The notes under the pieces: model-generated | What the model was told of the DNA's origin: nothing | Databases searched by the model: none | Seen by the model: the letters and a program-made list of their open reading frames with translations, nothing else | Position numbers and translations under genes: made by a program | NCBI RefSeq assembly: GCF_018617855.1 | Contig: NZ_JACSKY010000009.1 | Span: forward strand, 50,950-114,949 | Direction of reading: 5' to 3' | Length of the DNA: 64,000 nt | From: Exiguobacterium qingdaonense | GTDB taxonomy: Bacteria > Bacillota > Bacilli > Exiguobacteriales > Exiguobacteriaceae | Part shown: piece by piece, positions 42,934-51,293 of the stretch | Layout of the letters: the number at the start of each line of letters is the position of its first letter | Numbering within the stretch: position 1 is the first letter of the stretch

Positions 42934-43230
42934 ATGCTATCAGGTAAACAAAAACGTTTTTTACGCGCGGAAGCGCATCATCTTTCACCAATCTATCAAG
43001 TTGGAAAGAATGGGGTCAGCGAAGCGATGTGTAAAGATATCGTAGATGCACTCGAAAAGCGCGAATTGATCAAAGTTCAAGTGCTTCAAAACTGCATGGA
43101 CACACCAAAAGATGTGGCCGGTGAGTTGTCAGAAGGTACACGAGCTGAAGTCGTTCAAGTCATCGGTAAAGTCATCGTCTTATATAAAGAGGCGACTGAG
43201 AAAGAAAATCGCCAAATCAAACTCCCATGA
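42934..43230 (+). CDS. yhbY: YhbY family RNA-binding protein
   Basis: A 98-residue CRM-domain protein associated with pre-50S ribosomes. It has the K-Q-K-R-F-L-R-A-E-A-H start, the G-K-N-G-V-S loop and K-R-E-L-I-K-V-Q-V-L-Q-N-C. GGAGG precedes the ATG. The stop overlaps the nadD start by four bases. Confidence 0.92.
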   Translation: MLSGKQKRFLRAEAHHLSPIYQVGKNGVSEAMCKDIVDALEKRELIKVQVLQNCMDTPKDVAGELSEGTRAEVVQVIGKVIVLYKEATEKENRQIKLP

Positions 43231-43796
43231 GCCGCATCGGTTTGATGGGGGGGACGTTCGACCCGCCTCATCTCGGTCATCTGTTGATCGCCGAACAAGC
43301 TCGCGAACAGCTAGAACTTGATGAAGTTTGGTTTTTGCCGGCCGCGATCCCACCGCATAAGATTGGATTTAGCTCGGCAGACCATCGGATTGAGATGACG
43401 CGACGTGCCATTCGAGACCAGTCCGACTTCAAGTTGAACTTGATTGAGTTTGAGCGGAGCGAGCCGTCTTATACGGTCGAGACGATGAAACGGCTGATCG
43501 AACAGTATCCGAATGACGAGTTCTACTTTTTGATTGGCGCCGATTCACTCGTATCGCTCGAATCATGGCACGACTATGAGACGCTCATCCGTCTCGTCAC
43601 GTTCGGTGCGGTCGCTCGCCCAGGGACGCGTTATTTGATTCCGGAGAAGGCAGACGTTCGTCCAATCGACATGCCACAGCTTGAAATCTCGTCGACGGAC
43701 ATCCGGGAACGGGCGAAACGAGGGAAATCCATCAAATATTTGGTCCCGGCGCCAGTCGAGACGTATGTGAAGGAGCACAGGCTGTATGACGTTTGA
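43227..43796 (+). CDS. nadD: nicotinate-nucleotide adenylyltransferase
   Basis: A 189-residue nucleotidyltransferase making deamido-NAD from NaMN and ATP. The nucleotide motif G-G-T-F-D-P-P-H-L-G-H is at ~8-18, and I-S-S-T-D-I-R-E-R near 150-160 matches the S-S-T-x-I-R motif. It starts inside the yhbY stop and overlaps yqeK by 11 bases. Confidence 0.95.
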   Translation: MSRIGLMGGTFDPPHLGHLLIAEQAREQLELDEVWFLPAAIPPHKIGFSSADHRIEMTRRAIRDQSDFKLNLIEFERSEPSYTVETMKRLIEQYPNDEFYFLIGADSLVSLESWHDYETLIRLVTFGAVARPGTRYLIPEKADVRPIDMPQLEISSTDIRERAKRGKSIKYLVPAPVETYVKEHRLYDV

Positions 43797-44343
43797 AGAA
43801 GCGCACGTGTTAATCAAACAGACGCTACCAGAAAAACGCTATATTCATACGCTCGGTGTCGTCGAGACAGCAGAGCGCTTGGCTATACAATACGGTGAAG
43901 ATGTCGAACAGGCTCGCCTTGCTGCCATGCTTCATGATTATGCGAAATACTTTGACATCGAAGAGATGCGCCAGGTCGTCATCGAAGAAGGACTTGATTT
44001 AAATCTTCTTCAATACGGGGACGAGTTGTTGCATGCGCCGGTCGGTGCGGTTTTGCTTGCCCGTCAATATGATCTTGATCAAGCGGTGCTCTCGGCCATT
44101 CGGAACCATACGACAGGAGAACCCGGGATGTCCCGCCTCGACCAAATTCTGTTCGTGGCCGACGCCATCGAACCGAATCGGAATTATCCGGGCGTCGAAC
44201 TGTTGCGAGCAGAAGCAGCGCATTCGCTCGAAGCGGCGGTTGTCGCGACACTGAAGCAAACGATTGAATTTTTATTGAAGAAGTCGGTGCGCATTTTTCC
44301 ACTGACGATTGAAACGTATAATGATTTTGTGAATACACCTTAG
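43786..44343 (+). CDS. yqeK: YqeK HD-domain hydrolase
   Basis: A 185-residue HD phosphohydrolase. The metal motif H-T-L-G-V-V-E-T-A, paired H-D (in A-A-M-L-H-D-Y-A-K), D-E-L-L-H-A-P-V-G, R-N-H-T-T-G-E and F-V-A-D-A-I-E are in family order. Homologues hydrolyse diadenosine tetraphosphate symmetrically. Overlap with nadD implies coupling. Confidence 0.92.
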   Translation: MTFEEAHVLIKQTLPEKRYIHTLGVVETAERLAIQYGEDVEQARLAAMLHDYAKYFDIEEMRQVVIEEGLDLNLLQYGDELLHAPVGAVLLARQYDLDQAVLSAIRNHTTGEPGMSRLDQILFVADAIEPNRNYPGVELLRAEAAHSLEAAVVATLKQTIEFLLKKSVRIFPLTIETYNDFVNTP

Positions 44344-44353
44344 GAGGGTCAAT

Positions 44354-44701
44354 ATGACTGCAAGAGAAGAATTAGAATTGATTGTAAAAGCGGCTGACGA
44401 TAAACGTGCCGAGGAAATCGTCGTACTCGACATGGAAGGCATCTCGCCGATCGCGGATTACTTCGTCATCTGTCACGGGAACTCGGAGAAGCAAGTCGAA
44501 GCGATCGCGCGTGAAATCAAAGATGTCGCAGGTGAAAATGACTTGCCGCTCCATAAGTTCGAAGGAATGGATACGGCACGTTGGGTTCTCGCTGACCTCG
44601 AGAACGTCGTCGTCCACATCTTCCATCGTGACGACCGTGATTACTACAACTTAGAGAAATTGTGGGCTGACGCGCCGCACGTCGAAGTGGAAGTCGGCTA
44701 A
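44354..44701 (+). CDS. rsfS: ribosome silencing factor RsfS
   Basis: A 115-residue protein that binds L14 (uL14) on the 50S subunit and blocks subunit joining in slow growth. Typical motifs are D-M-E-G-I-S-P-I-A-D-Y-F-V-I-C, A-I-A-R-E-I-K, R-W-V-L-A-D-L, V-V-V-H-I-F and Y-Y-N-L-E-K-L-W. Ribosome binding site GGAGGG. Its stop overlaps the next start by one base. Confidence 0.95.
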   Translation: MTAREELELIVKAADDKRAEEIVVLDMEGISPIADYFVICHGNSEKQVEAIAREIKDVAGENDLPLHKFEGMDTARWVLADLENVVVHIFHRDDRDYYNLEKLWADAPHVEVEVG

Positions 44702-45426
44702 TGGCATACGAAGGATTCGCCTATGTATACGACGAGTTGATGAAAGACGCGCCGTATGATGAGTGGGTCGCTTTCGTGCGTCGTCATGTCCAAGATGGCG
44801 CGACACTCGCGGATGTTGGATGCGGGACCGGGTCGGCCACGATTCGCCTCGCCGAACATTATGACGTCATGGGAATCGACTTATCGGAGTCGATGCTCGA
44901 AGTCGCACAAGAAAAGGCGCTCGAGGCAGAAATCGAGTTGCCCCTTTGGGAACAGGATATGCGAGAGCTAGAACTACCTGAGCCGGTCGATGCGGTGACG
45001 ATTCTCTGTGACTCGCTCTGCTATCTACAGGATGAGGCAGATGTGATCGATACGTTCGAATCGGTCTATAATCAGCTCAAACCAGGTGGGCTGTTTCTAT
45101 TTGATGTGCACGCCCCGAACAAGATGCAGACGCTCTTCAATCAAAAGACGTACGCATCTAACGAGGAAGACTGCTCGTATATTTGGTTTGCCGACCCGGG
45201 AGAGGCACCGCTCTCGGTCGTTCACGATTTGACGTTCTTCGTCGCGCATGAAGACGGGACGTACGAACGGATCGAAGAGACACACGAACAACGGACGTAT
45301 GAACCAGGGCAGTATATGCAATGGTTGATCGGTGCCGGGTTCCACGTCAAATCGGTCACTTCTGATTTCACAGAACATGCACCAGGAGCGGATGCCGAGC
45401 GCATCTTCTTCGTTGCTCAAAAATAA
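44701..45426 (+). CDS. yqeM: YqeM SAM-dependent methyltransferase
   Basis: A 241-residue class I methyltransferase. It begins Y-E-G-F-A-Y-V-Y-D-E-L-M, a signature of YqeM, with SAM motif I LADVGCGTGSATIR (~37-50), motif II M-G-I-D-L-S-E-S and a C-D-S-L-C-Y post-II segment. The substrate is unknown. It is the last gene of the block and ends in a terminator. Confidence 0.9.
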   Translation: MAYEGFAYVYDELMKDAPYDEWVAFVRRHVQDGATLADVGCGTGSATIRLAEHYDVMGIDLSESMLEVAQEKALEAEIELPLWEQDMRELELPEPVDAVTILCDSLCYLQDEADVIDTFESVYNQLKPGGLFLFDVHAPNKMQTLFNQKTYASNEEDCSYIWFADPGEAPLSVVHDLTFFVAHEDGTYERIEETHEQRTYEPGQYMQWLIGAGFHVKSVTSDFTEHAPGADAERIFFVAQK

Positions 45427-45429
45427 GCT

Positions 45430-45462
45430 AATCCCTGATTCTTACGAATCGGGGATTTTTTG
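45430..45462 (+). terminator. terminator of the yqeG-yqeM block
   Basis: AATCCCTGATTC/GAATCGGGGATT (one wobble), TTAC loop and T-run. Confidence 0.85.
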
Positions 45463-45465
45463 TCG

Positions 45466-45879
45466 TTATGCTTCGTGGCTGAATTGCCAATAGACACCGA
45501 ACTGGTCTTCGAGCATGCCATACGCCTTGCTCCAAAACGTTTCTTGAAGCGGCATCAGGACACGTCCGTTCACAGAGAGTGCTTCGAACTCGCGGTGGAT
45601 GGCATCAAGGTCATCCGTGACGACGACGAGTGTGAGATTGTCGCCGAACGTGACCGGCCCGTCAGGCATTGCATCGGAAAACATGAGCGATGAGCCGTGA
45701 ATCGATAGTCGGGTATGCAACACGAGATTGGCCATTTCACTCGGCGCTGGTTGACCGTCCGGACCAGGCTGGTCACCGAACGTCATGATGTCTGGAGCGG
45801 CGTGGTTGAACACATCGGCATAAAAGGTTACGGCATCACGACAGTTCCCGTTAAAGTTGAGATATGGATTGATTGGCAT
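45466..45879 (-). CDS. VOC family protein (PhnB-like)
   Basis: A 137-residue vicinal-oxygen-chelate protein of the PhnB / 3-demethylubiquinone methyltransferase-like group. It has the opening P-Y-L-N-F-N-G-N-C-R-D-A-V-T-F-Y, M-F-S-D-A-M-P, F-G-D-N-L-T-L-V-V and F-W-S-K-A-Y-G-M-L-E-D-Q-F-G-V-Y-W. Members bind metals or small molecules and often act as stand-alone enzymes or resistance factors; the ligand is unknown. GAGGAGG precedes the ATG by 8 bases. Confidence 0.87.
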   Translation of the reverse strand: MPINPYLNFNGNCRDAVTFYADVFNHAAPDIMTFGDQPGPDGQPAPSEMANLVLHTRLSIHGSSLMFSDAMPDGPVTFGDNLTLVVVTDDLDAIHREFEALSVNGRVLMPLQETFWSKAYGMLEDQFGVYWQFSHEA

Positions 45880-46032
45880 AGCAAGTTCCTCCTCGGATTC
45901 ATAATACTAATTATAGAACGTATGTTCGTAAATAACAAGTGTGTCCAATTAAATTACATCGTGTAGGTTGAACGCGATTGAGAGTTGGGAATAGACCATA
46001 TAGAGAACAAACTAGAAAGAAGGCGAAGCATC

Positions 46033-46629
46033 ATGAAGTTCACGAAAGGGCGTTTCCTTGAGTTTGGATTCGTCTTGTTCATGGCGGTCATACTCGTCAC
46101 AGCGATCATTGAAGAATCCTGGTTCGATGCGAGTGTGGCGGGGGCCGGAATCATTTCCGGACTCATCCCATTTTTCATTGAAAAGACGTTCAAAACAGAA
46201 CTCGATAGTAAGATGAAGGTGGCGTATATCCTGTTCTTGTTCGCCTCACAGTATTTAGGGTCGATCGTCGGATTGTATGGGAATGGCTGGTGGGACACGT
46301 TCCTTCATCTGTTGAGTGGCATCTTTCTCGCATTCCTCGGATTTGATTTCTTCAGCCGGCTCGATGACGACATTCGGACCGAGATTCCGAAACGATTTCT
46401 ATTCGTATACATCGTCGTCTTTTCCATGGCCGGGGCGGCGCTCTGGGAGATGTATGAATTCACATCCGACGTTGTCTTGAACACGACGATGCAAGGAAAC
46501 GGAAACGACGATACGATGGTCGATATCATCGCCGGGTCCCTCGGTGGAGTGCTCGCCGCGTTCTTCGTCGTGACCCTCCATCAACGTGAAAAAGCCAAAC
46601 AAAAGAGACGCATGAAAAAAAGTTCGTGA
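46033..46629 (+). CDS. YjdF/DUF2238-like membrane protein
   Basis: A 198-residue protein with five or six membrane helices and a basic tail (KQKRRMKK). Conserved-looking polar residues lie in W-W-D-T-F-L-H-L-L-S-G, A-L-W-E-M-Y-E-F-T-S-D and D-D-T-M-V-D-I-I-A-G-S-L-G-G, a pattern resembling DUF2238/YjdF proteins, although I am not certain of the family. The ATG is chosen because it follows AGAAGG by ~9 bases and begins the first helix. Function unknown. Confidence 0.7.
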   Translation: MKFTKGRFLEFGFVLFMAVILVTAIIEESWFDASVAGAGIISGLIPFFIEKTFKTELDSKMKVAYILFLFASQYLGSIVGLYGNGWWDTFLHLLSGIFLAFLGFDFFSRLDDDIRTEIPKRFLFVYIVVFSMAGAALWEMYEFTSDVVLNTTMQGNGNDDTMVDIIAGSLGGVLAAFFVVTLHQREKAKQKRRMKKSS

Positions 46630-46643
46630 TTCACGAGCTTTTT
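46618..46643 (+). terminator. terminator before katA
   Basis: AAGTTCGTGA/TCACGAGCTT (one wobble) with T-run overlapping the end of the membrane-protein gene. Confidence 0.75.
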
Positions 46644-46645
46644 AT

Positions 46646-46660
46646 TTGTAATCATTATAA
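46646..46660. promoter_or_regulatory. PerR box 1 of katA
   Basis: TTGTAATCATTATAA differs from the PerR consensus TTATAATNATTATAA at one position and covers a likely -35 box (TTGTAA; -10 TAATAT at 46669-46674, spacer 17). Confidence 0.75.
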
Positions 46661-46679
46661 TCTTTGATTAATATCAAGA

Positions 46680-46694
46680 TTGTAATGATTATAA
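46680..46694. promoter_or_regulatory. PerR box 2 of katA
   Basis: TTGTAATGATTATAA, again one mismatch to the PerR consensus, at the predicted transcription start. Two boxes bracketing one promoter suggest tight peroxide-controlled repression. Confidence 0.75.
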
Positions 46695-46712
46695 ATAATG
46701 GGAGGCAATCAT

Positions 46713-48182
46713 ATGGATCAACACCGTCAACTAACTACTAACCAAGGCGCACCAATCGGGGATAACGCCAACTCCATCACTGCGGGTCGTCGGGGCCCGA
46801 CGCTTCTCGAAGACTACCAACTAATTGAGAAATTAGCGCATTTCGATCGTGAACGTGTACCAGAACGAGTCGTTCACGCTAGAGGGGCAGGGGCGCACGG
46901 TGTCTTCACTGTAAAAAATAGTATGAAACGATACACGAAAGCCGCATTCTTGCAAGAAAAGGGGCAAGAGACGCCCGTATTCGCGCGTTTCTCGACCGTC
47001 ATCCACGGTTTAGGCTCACCGGAGACGCTTCGTGATCCACGTGGCTTCGCCGTCAAGTTTTATACGGAAGAAGGGAACTATGATTTCGTCGGAAACAACT
47101 TGCCGGTCTTCTTCATCCGTGACGCGATTAAGTTCCCGGACGTGATTCACTCGCTCAAACCAGACCCACAGACGAACCTTCAAGACCCAGACCGCTTCTT
47201 CGACTTCATGTCGCTCACACCGGAATCGACGAACATGCTCGTGCATCTCTTCAGTGACGAAGGCATCCCGGCATCGTATCGCCACATGCGCGGATCGTCC
47301 GTCCATTCTTTCAAATGGGTGAATGAGTTCGGAAACACGGTGTACATAAAGTTGCGCTGGGTACCGAAACAGGGGATTCAAAACTTGTCGATGGAAGAAG
47401 CGGCGAAAGTTCAAGCAGAGGACTTCAACCATGCGACGCGTGATTTGTTCAACGCGATCGATAACGGGGACTATCCGGAATGGGATCTATATGTACAAAT
47501 TTTAGACCCGGCGGACATGGATCACTTCGACTTCGATCCGCTCGATGCGACGAAGGATTGGTTTGAAGACGTCATCCCGTATCAATTGGTTGGAACGATG
47601 ACCCTCAATAAAAACGTCGACAACTTCTTCGCCGAGACTGAATCTGTCGGTTTCAACCCGGGTGTTCTCGTCCCAGGGATCCAGCCGTCAGAAGACAAGA
47701 TGCTCCAAGGACGACTCTTCTCATATTCGGATACGCAGCGTCACCGTATCGGACCGAACTATCTCCAACTTCCGATCAACTGCCCATTCGCTCAAGTGGC
47801 GAACAACCAGCGTGACGGGGCGATGCCGTTCAAACAACAGACGAGCCCGGTCAACTATGAGCCAAACCGTTATGAAGACGCACCGAAGCCGAATGCGGAT
47901 TACATCGAGACGCCACAACCGATCACAGGCGTGACGGGTCGTCAGAAGATTGAAAAGACGAACGACTTCGGTCAGGCCGGAGAGGTGTATCGCCGTTATT
48001 CTCAAGAAGAGAAGGACGCGCTCATCCGTAACCTCGTCGCTCACATCAAAGAAGTTCGTCATGAGAAGACGGTTCTTCTCTTGATTTGTAACTTCTATCG
48101 TGCGGATCGTGAGCTCGGAGAACGTCTTTCGAACGAGTTGAACGTCGATCTCGCACCATTCTTGAATCAAATGTCGAACTAA
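46713..48182 (+). CDS. katA: KatA, monofunctional haem catalase
   Basis: A 489-residue clade 3 small-subunit catalase destroying H2O2. Catalytic His H55 (RVVHARGAGAHGVF) and Asn N128 (DFVGNNLPVFFIRD) and proximal Tyr Y338 in RLFSYSDTQRHRIG are present. GGGAGG precedes the ATG; a longer reading by five residues has no ribosome binding site. Two PerR boxes lie immediately upstream. No frame damage. Exiguobacterium catalases are known for high activity, but this is not shown by the sequence. Confidence 0.97.
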   Translation: MDQHRQLTTNQGAPIGDNANSITAGRRGPTLLEDYQLIEKLAHFDRERVPERVVHARGAGAHGVFTVKNSMKRYTKAAFLQEKGQETPVFARFSTVIHGLGSPETLRDPRGFAVKFYTEEGNYDFVGNNLPVFFIRDAIKFPDVIHSLKPDPQTNLQDPDRFFDFMSLTPESTNMLVHLFSDEGIPASYRHMRGSSVHSFKWVNEFGNTVYIKLRWVPKQGIQNLSMEEAAKVQAEDFNHATRDLFNAIDNGDYPEWDLYVQILDPADMDHFDFDPLDATKDWFEDVIPYQLVGTMTLNKNVDNFFAETESVGFNPGVLVPGIQPSEDKMLQGRLFSYSDTQRHRIGPNYLQLPINCPFAQVANNQRDGAMPFKQQTSPVNYEPNRYEDAPKPNADYIETPQPITGVTGRQKIEKTNDFGQAGEVYRRYSQEEKDALIRNLVAHIKEVRHEKTVLLLICNFYRADRELGERLSNELNVDLAPFLNQMSN

Positions 48183-48190
48183 ACATGTAG

Positions 48191-48216
48191 CCGCGGTCTT
48201 GTACCGCGGTTTTTTG
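48191..48216 (+). terminator. terminator of katA
   Basis: Perfect 7-bp GC-rich stem CCGCGGT/ACCGCGG with a CTTGT loop and seven T's. Confidence 0.88.
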
Positions 48217-48262
48217 TATGCAAAAAGACGTCTCTCCTAGAGAAACGTCTCGTTCGTCATCG

Positions 48263-49144
48263 TTATTCCCCGACCATCCCGTCACCGTCCCGGTCGTCCA
48301 TGTACTTATACAACCAGTGGTCACGCGTGATCGGCATCTCGAATCCTGCGTTCTTTGCTTCTTTGATCGTCACTTGCCCGTTCCCGTCAAGGTCGATATC
48401 GGATAATTCTCGCTCCTCGACCGGCTCCGTCGTCACTGCAGGAGGTGAGTCGTCCGTTAAATCGAGCGATTCGTTCACTTCTTCTGGGTCTGCGTTATCA
48501 TACGTATCCGTGACCGTGTTCCCTCGAACGGTATACGTGTATTGATAGCGGGAAGGGATTTGGGTCGTCGTGTTCGGATAGGTGATGATGGCTTCGAAGT
48601 CTTTCGCTCCACCCGCTTTTCGGATGGCATCTTCCATGAACGCCTGGTCCCCGTAGCGGTTGAGCGCACTATTTTGCGGTGTGATGTTATAGGCGTTCGA
48701 GACGCCACCGAGCGAATCGGCGATGATATGACCTTCGTCGAGATTCGGGTCTTCGACACCCGGCACTTTCGCCTCATCGGAATAATAACGCCCGGACGAA
48801 TTGACGTCTTCCGTCTCATCATCTTGAAGGGTGATTTCATCGGCGATTACGCGAACCAACTGACCGTGTTCATTCGTGAACGCCCAATACTCACGGTCAC
48901 CGAAGCCGATATCGACGACGACATTCGCCTCGCGTGTCCCGGATTGGTCGCCACCGTCGACATCGATTCTCGTATAACCTTCAAATAGATCTTCTGAAGA
49001 CGTCTCGGCTGTCTGATTTTCTTGTGTCGTTTCCTCTTCGACCGTTTCTTCCGTTGACGACGGAACGTTTACATCGGCTTCCGTGCAACCAGAGAGGAGT
49101 AGCGCTCCAAGAAGGAATGGAATGTAAAATGGTATTCTTTTCAT
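48263..49144 (-). CDS. lipoprotein DNA/RNA endonuclease with calcium-binding tail
   Basis: A 293-residue surface nuclease. A lipoprotein signal ends L-L-L-S-G-C (C19), then an acidic Glu/Thr linker. The nuclease core has D-E-G-H-I-I-A-D-S-L-G-G and Y-N-I-T-P-Q-N-S-A-L-N, the H and N pattern of the Endonuclea_NS_2 (non-specific endonuclease) fold. The C-terminus carries an EF-hand-like D-L-D-G-N-G-Q-V-T-I-K-E and D-D-R-D-G-D-G-M-V-G-E, which resembles an Excalibur motif without its cysteine. It may degrade extracellular DNA for nutrients or biofilm control. AAGGAG precedes the chosen ATG. Confidence 0.85.
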   Translation of the reverse strand: MKRIPFYIPFLLGALLLSGCTEADVNVPSSTEETVEEETTQENQTAETSSEDLFEGYTRIDVDGGDQSGTREANVVVDIGFGDREYWAFTNEHGQLVRVIADEITLQDDETEDVNSSGRYYSDEAKVPGVEDPNLDEGHIIADSLGGVSNAYNITPQNSALNRYGDQAFMEDAIRKAGGAKDFEAIITYPNTTTQIPSRYQYTYTVRGNTVTDTYDNADPEEVNESLDLTDDSPPAVTTEPVEERELSDIDLDGNGQVTIKEAKNAGFEMPITRDHWLYKYMDDRDGDGMVGE

Positions 49145-49315
49145 TATATATCGCTCCTTATTCGAAGTTACGCTATCGTATTCTATGTGTAGTCTATAAT
49201 GATAGCACAACAATACAAGATGGTACCGCACCTCTTCAAAATAGACTCGACGGATTCCTCTCATTTGTGGATTCGCATCGCGTGTGCCAAGATTGAAAAA
49301 AAGGGGGAAGAGCGT

Positions 49316-50065
49316 ATGAACGAAGTGATTGATACATTATTGAACCACCGTTCCGTCCGCGATTTTACGGACGAGAAATTGACAGACAAACAAATCCAGA
49401 CCATCGTCGAGAGCGCACAACGGGCATCGACATCGAGCTTTATCCAAGCCTACTCGATCATCGGGGTGACCGATGAAGCGAAAAAGAAACGACTCGCCGA
49501 GATTGCGGGCAATCAGGACTACGTGGTCGAGAACGGTCACTTCTTCGTCTTTTGTGCGGATTTGCATCGTCATGAAATGATTGGTGAGCTACAGGAAACG
49601 GAAGTATCCGCGACACTTGAGACCGATGAGAAGCTCTTGGTCGCTGTGATTGACGCGGCACTCGCCTCGCAAAATGCGGCAGTGGCGGCAGAGTCGATGG
49701 GACTCGGCATCTGTTATATCGGTGGCATTCGGAACGACCTCTTTGCGGTCAAGGAAGTGCTCGAGTTACCAGAACGGGTCATTCCGCTCTTCGGGATGGC
49801 CGTCGGTGTACCGGCTACAGTCGAAGATCAAAAACCAAGACTCCCATTCCATCATGTCTACCATGAGAACACTTACGAGGCGAACCCGGAACGCATGAAG
49901 CAATCACTTTCGGATTACGATGCGTTGATTCACGATTACTATATGGTTCGTGGCTCGAACCCGCGTAAAGACACGTGGACCGGGCAGATGGGGCGCATGC
50001 TGTCGAAATCGACCCGTCTTGACGTCAAAGATTTCTTGAAAGCACAAGGTTATTTGAAGCAATGA
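49316..50065 (+). CDS. nfrA: NADPH-dependent nitro/flavin reductase (NfrA-like)
   Basis: A 249-residue FMN nitroreductase-fold oxidoreductase. It has N-H-R-S-V-R-D-F-T, Q-R-A-S-T-S-S-F-I-Q-A-Y-S, E-S-M-G-L-G-I-C-Y-I-G-G-I-R-N and the C-terminal R-K-D-T-W-T-G-Q-M of the NfrA/NfsA group. It reduces flavins, quinones or nitro compounds with NADPH. The ATG follows AAGGGGGAAGAG; longer starts lack this. A bidirectional terminator follows. Confidence 0.9.
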   Translation: MNEVIDTLLNHRSVRDFTDEKLTDKQIQTIVESAQRASTSSFIQAYSIIGVTDEAKKKRLAEIAGNQDYVVENGHFFVFCADLHRHEMIGELQETEVSATLETDEKLLVAVIDAALASQNAAVAAESMGLGICYIGGIRNDLFAVKEVLELPERVIPLFGMAVGVPATVEDQKPRLPFHHVYHENTYEANPERMKQSLSDYDALIHDYYMVRGSNPRKDTWTGQMGRMLSKSTRLDVKDFLKAQGYLKQ

Positions 50066-50066
50066 T

Positions 50067-50098
50067 AAAACCGCCGACAAATCACTGTCGGCGGTTTT
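50067..50098. terminator. bidirectional terminator between converging genes
   Basis: Perfect 13-bp stem AAAACCGCCGACA/TGTCGGCGGTTTT with a 6-base loop. Confidence 0.88.
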
Positions 50099-50105
50099 AT
50101 CATGT

Positions 50106-51227
50106 TCAGTTCAGTTGGGCGTCGAGCCAGTTCTTGTCGATGGCACCAAATTGTTTCGCAATGATCACACCGGATTCATCGAGCACATACGTCGTCGGCA
50201 TCGCTTGAATCCGGTATGCATCACCGACTTGACCGTCACGGTCATAGACGACGGTAAATGCATCTTCATACGGTTCGACAAAGGCGATTGCATTGTCCGG
50301 GTCACGTTCACTCGTCGTCGTGTTGACGGCGACGATCGTCACGTCTTCTCGTTCTTTCGCGAACGCCGCCATGTCCGGCATCTCCGCGCGACATGGCGGG
50401 CACCAGGACGCCCAGAAGTTCACGACGACTTGTTGACCACGTAGTGATGTCAAGTCGAATGTGCTCCCATCAGTTCGTTGTAACTCGAACGAAGGGGGGA
50501 TTTGCCCGATGCTCAATCCGGTCGACGCCGTCTCTGTCGTGACAGTTTGTGTCGCACGTTCTGGCAGGACAGCATTCACGACCGCGAGAACGACGAGGAC
50601 TCCGATACTAACTTGAATCGCTTTCTTTGAAGGACGGGCGAGAAAGACGCTCAATCCGAACAGGACGAGGGTGATAGCGATCATCCACCATTGGATTTGT
50701 CCAACCGCATATGACTTAAACAGCCAGATACCAGATGCACCGAGGGCGGTCCAAAGAATGTTTCCACGAGTCGGTTCACGCATCCATCGCCACGTCACCC
50801 CGAATAGTAGAAGGATGAAGGTGGCGCTCCATAGATGAATCGGCTGGTCGGGGAAGCTCAAAACTGTCCCATATACCGGAATCGCGAGCGTCATCCCGAG
50901 CCAGATGAGAAGTCCACTCAGCATCCAATATCCTAAAAGGTCCCGGTCGAGTCGATAGGCGAACCAAAGGATAACAGCGGCAGCAATCCATTGAGACCAT
51001 ACGCCTCCCGTAGCGTAGAGGGCAAGAGAAAGGTCACGAGTCGTCAACAGACCGATGATTATCGCGCTTCCTTTCCAGGCGAGGAATCCATAGAACCATG
51101 TCCCGATGACGGCTTCACGCTCTTTACTCGTCAAACCGAGGAAGCGGAAGATGCCATAAAGGACACCAAGGCTTACTAAAAAAATAAGTAAATCGAAACG
51201 AATGTTAAGTGGACCGATGGCAACCAC
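50106..51227 (-). CDS. multi-pass membrane protein fused to a TlpA-like thioredoxin
   Basis: A 373-residue protein. Residues ~1-215 hold seven or so membrane helices and begin I-G-P-L-N-I-R-F-D-L-L-I-F-L, like the start of prolipoprotein diacylglyceryl transferase, but I see no Lgt catalytic motif. After a linker, residues ~235-373 form an extracytoplasmic TlpA/ResA thioredoxin fold with W-C-P-P-C and a T-T-Y-V cis-Pro loop. It should reduce disulfides outside the cell, perhaps with electrons delivered by its own membrane part. GTG start with TAGGAGG. It is upstream of nothing on its strand. Confidence 0.85.
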   Translation of the reverse strand: MVAIGPLNIRFDLLIFLVSLGVLYGIFRFLGLTSKEREAVIGTWFYGFLAWKGSAIIIGLLTTRDLSLALYATGGVWSQWIAAAVILWFAYRLDRDLLGYWMLSGLLIWLGMTLAIPVYGTVLSFPDQPIHLWSATFILLLFGVTWRWMREPTRGNILWTALGASGIWLFKSYAVGQIQWWMIAITLVLFGLSVFLARPSKKAIQVSIGVLVVLAVVNAVLPERATQTVTTETASTGLSIGQIPPSFELQRTDGSTFDLTSLRGQQVVVNFWASWCPPCRAEMPDMAAFAKEREDVTIVAVNTTTSERDPDNAIAFVEPYEDAFTVVYDRDGQVGDAYRIQAMPTTYVLDESGVIIAKQFGAIDKNWLDAQLN

Positions 51228-51293
51228 GTCTTTCCCTCCTAAACAAAAGGCGCCCCTCTCGAAGCGGGCGCCATATTCATAGTCAGTATAGCA

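Noticed and set aside
48542..48988. 148-codon plus-strand frame opposite the lipoprotein nuclease
   Set aside because: It is antisense to a gene with clear signal peptide, nuclease and calcium motifs.
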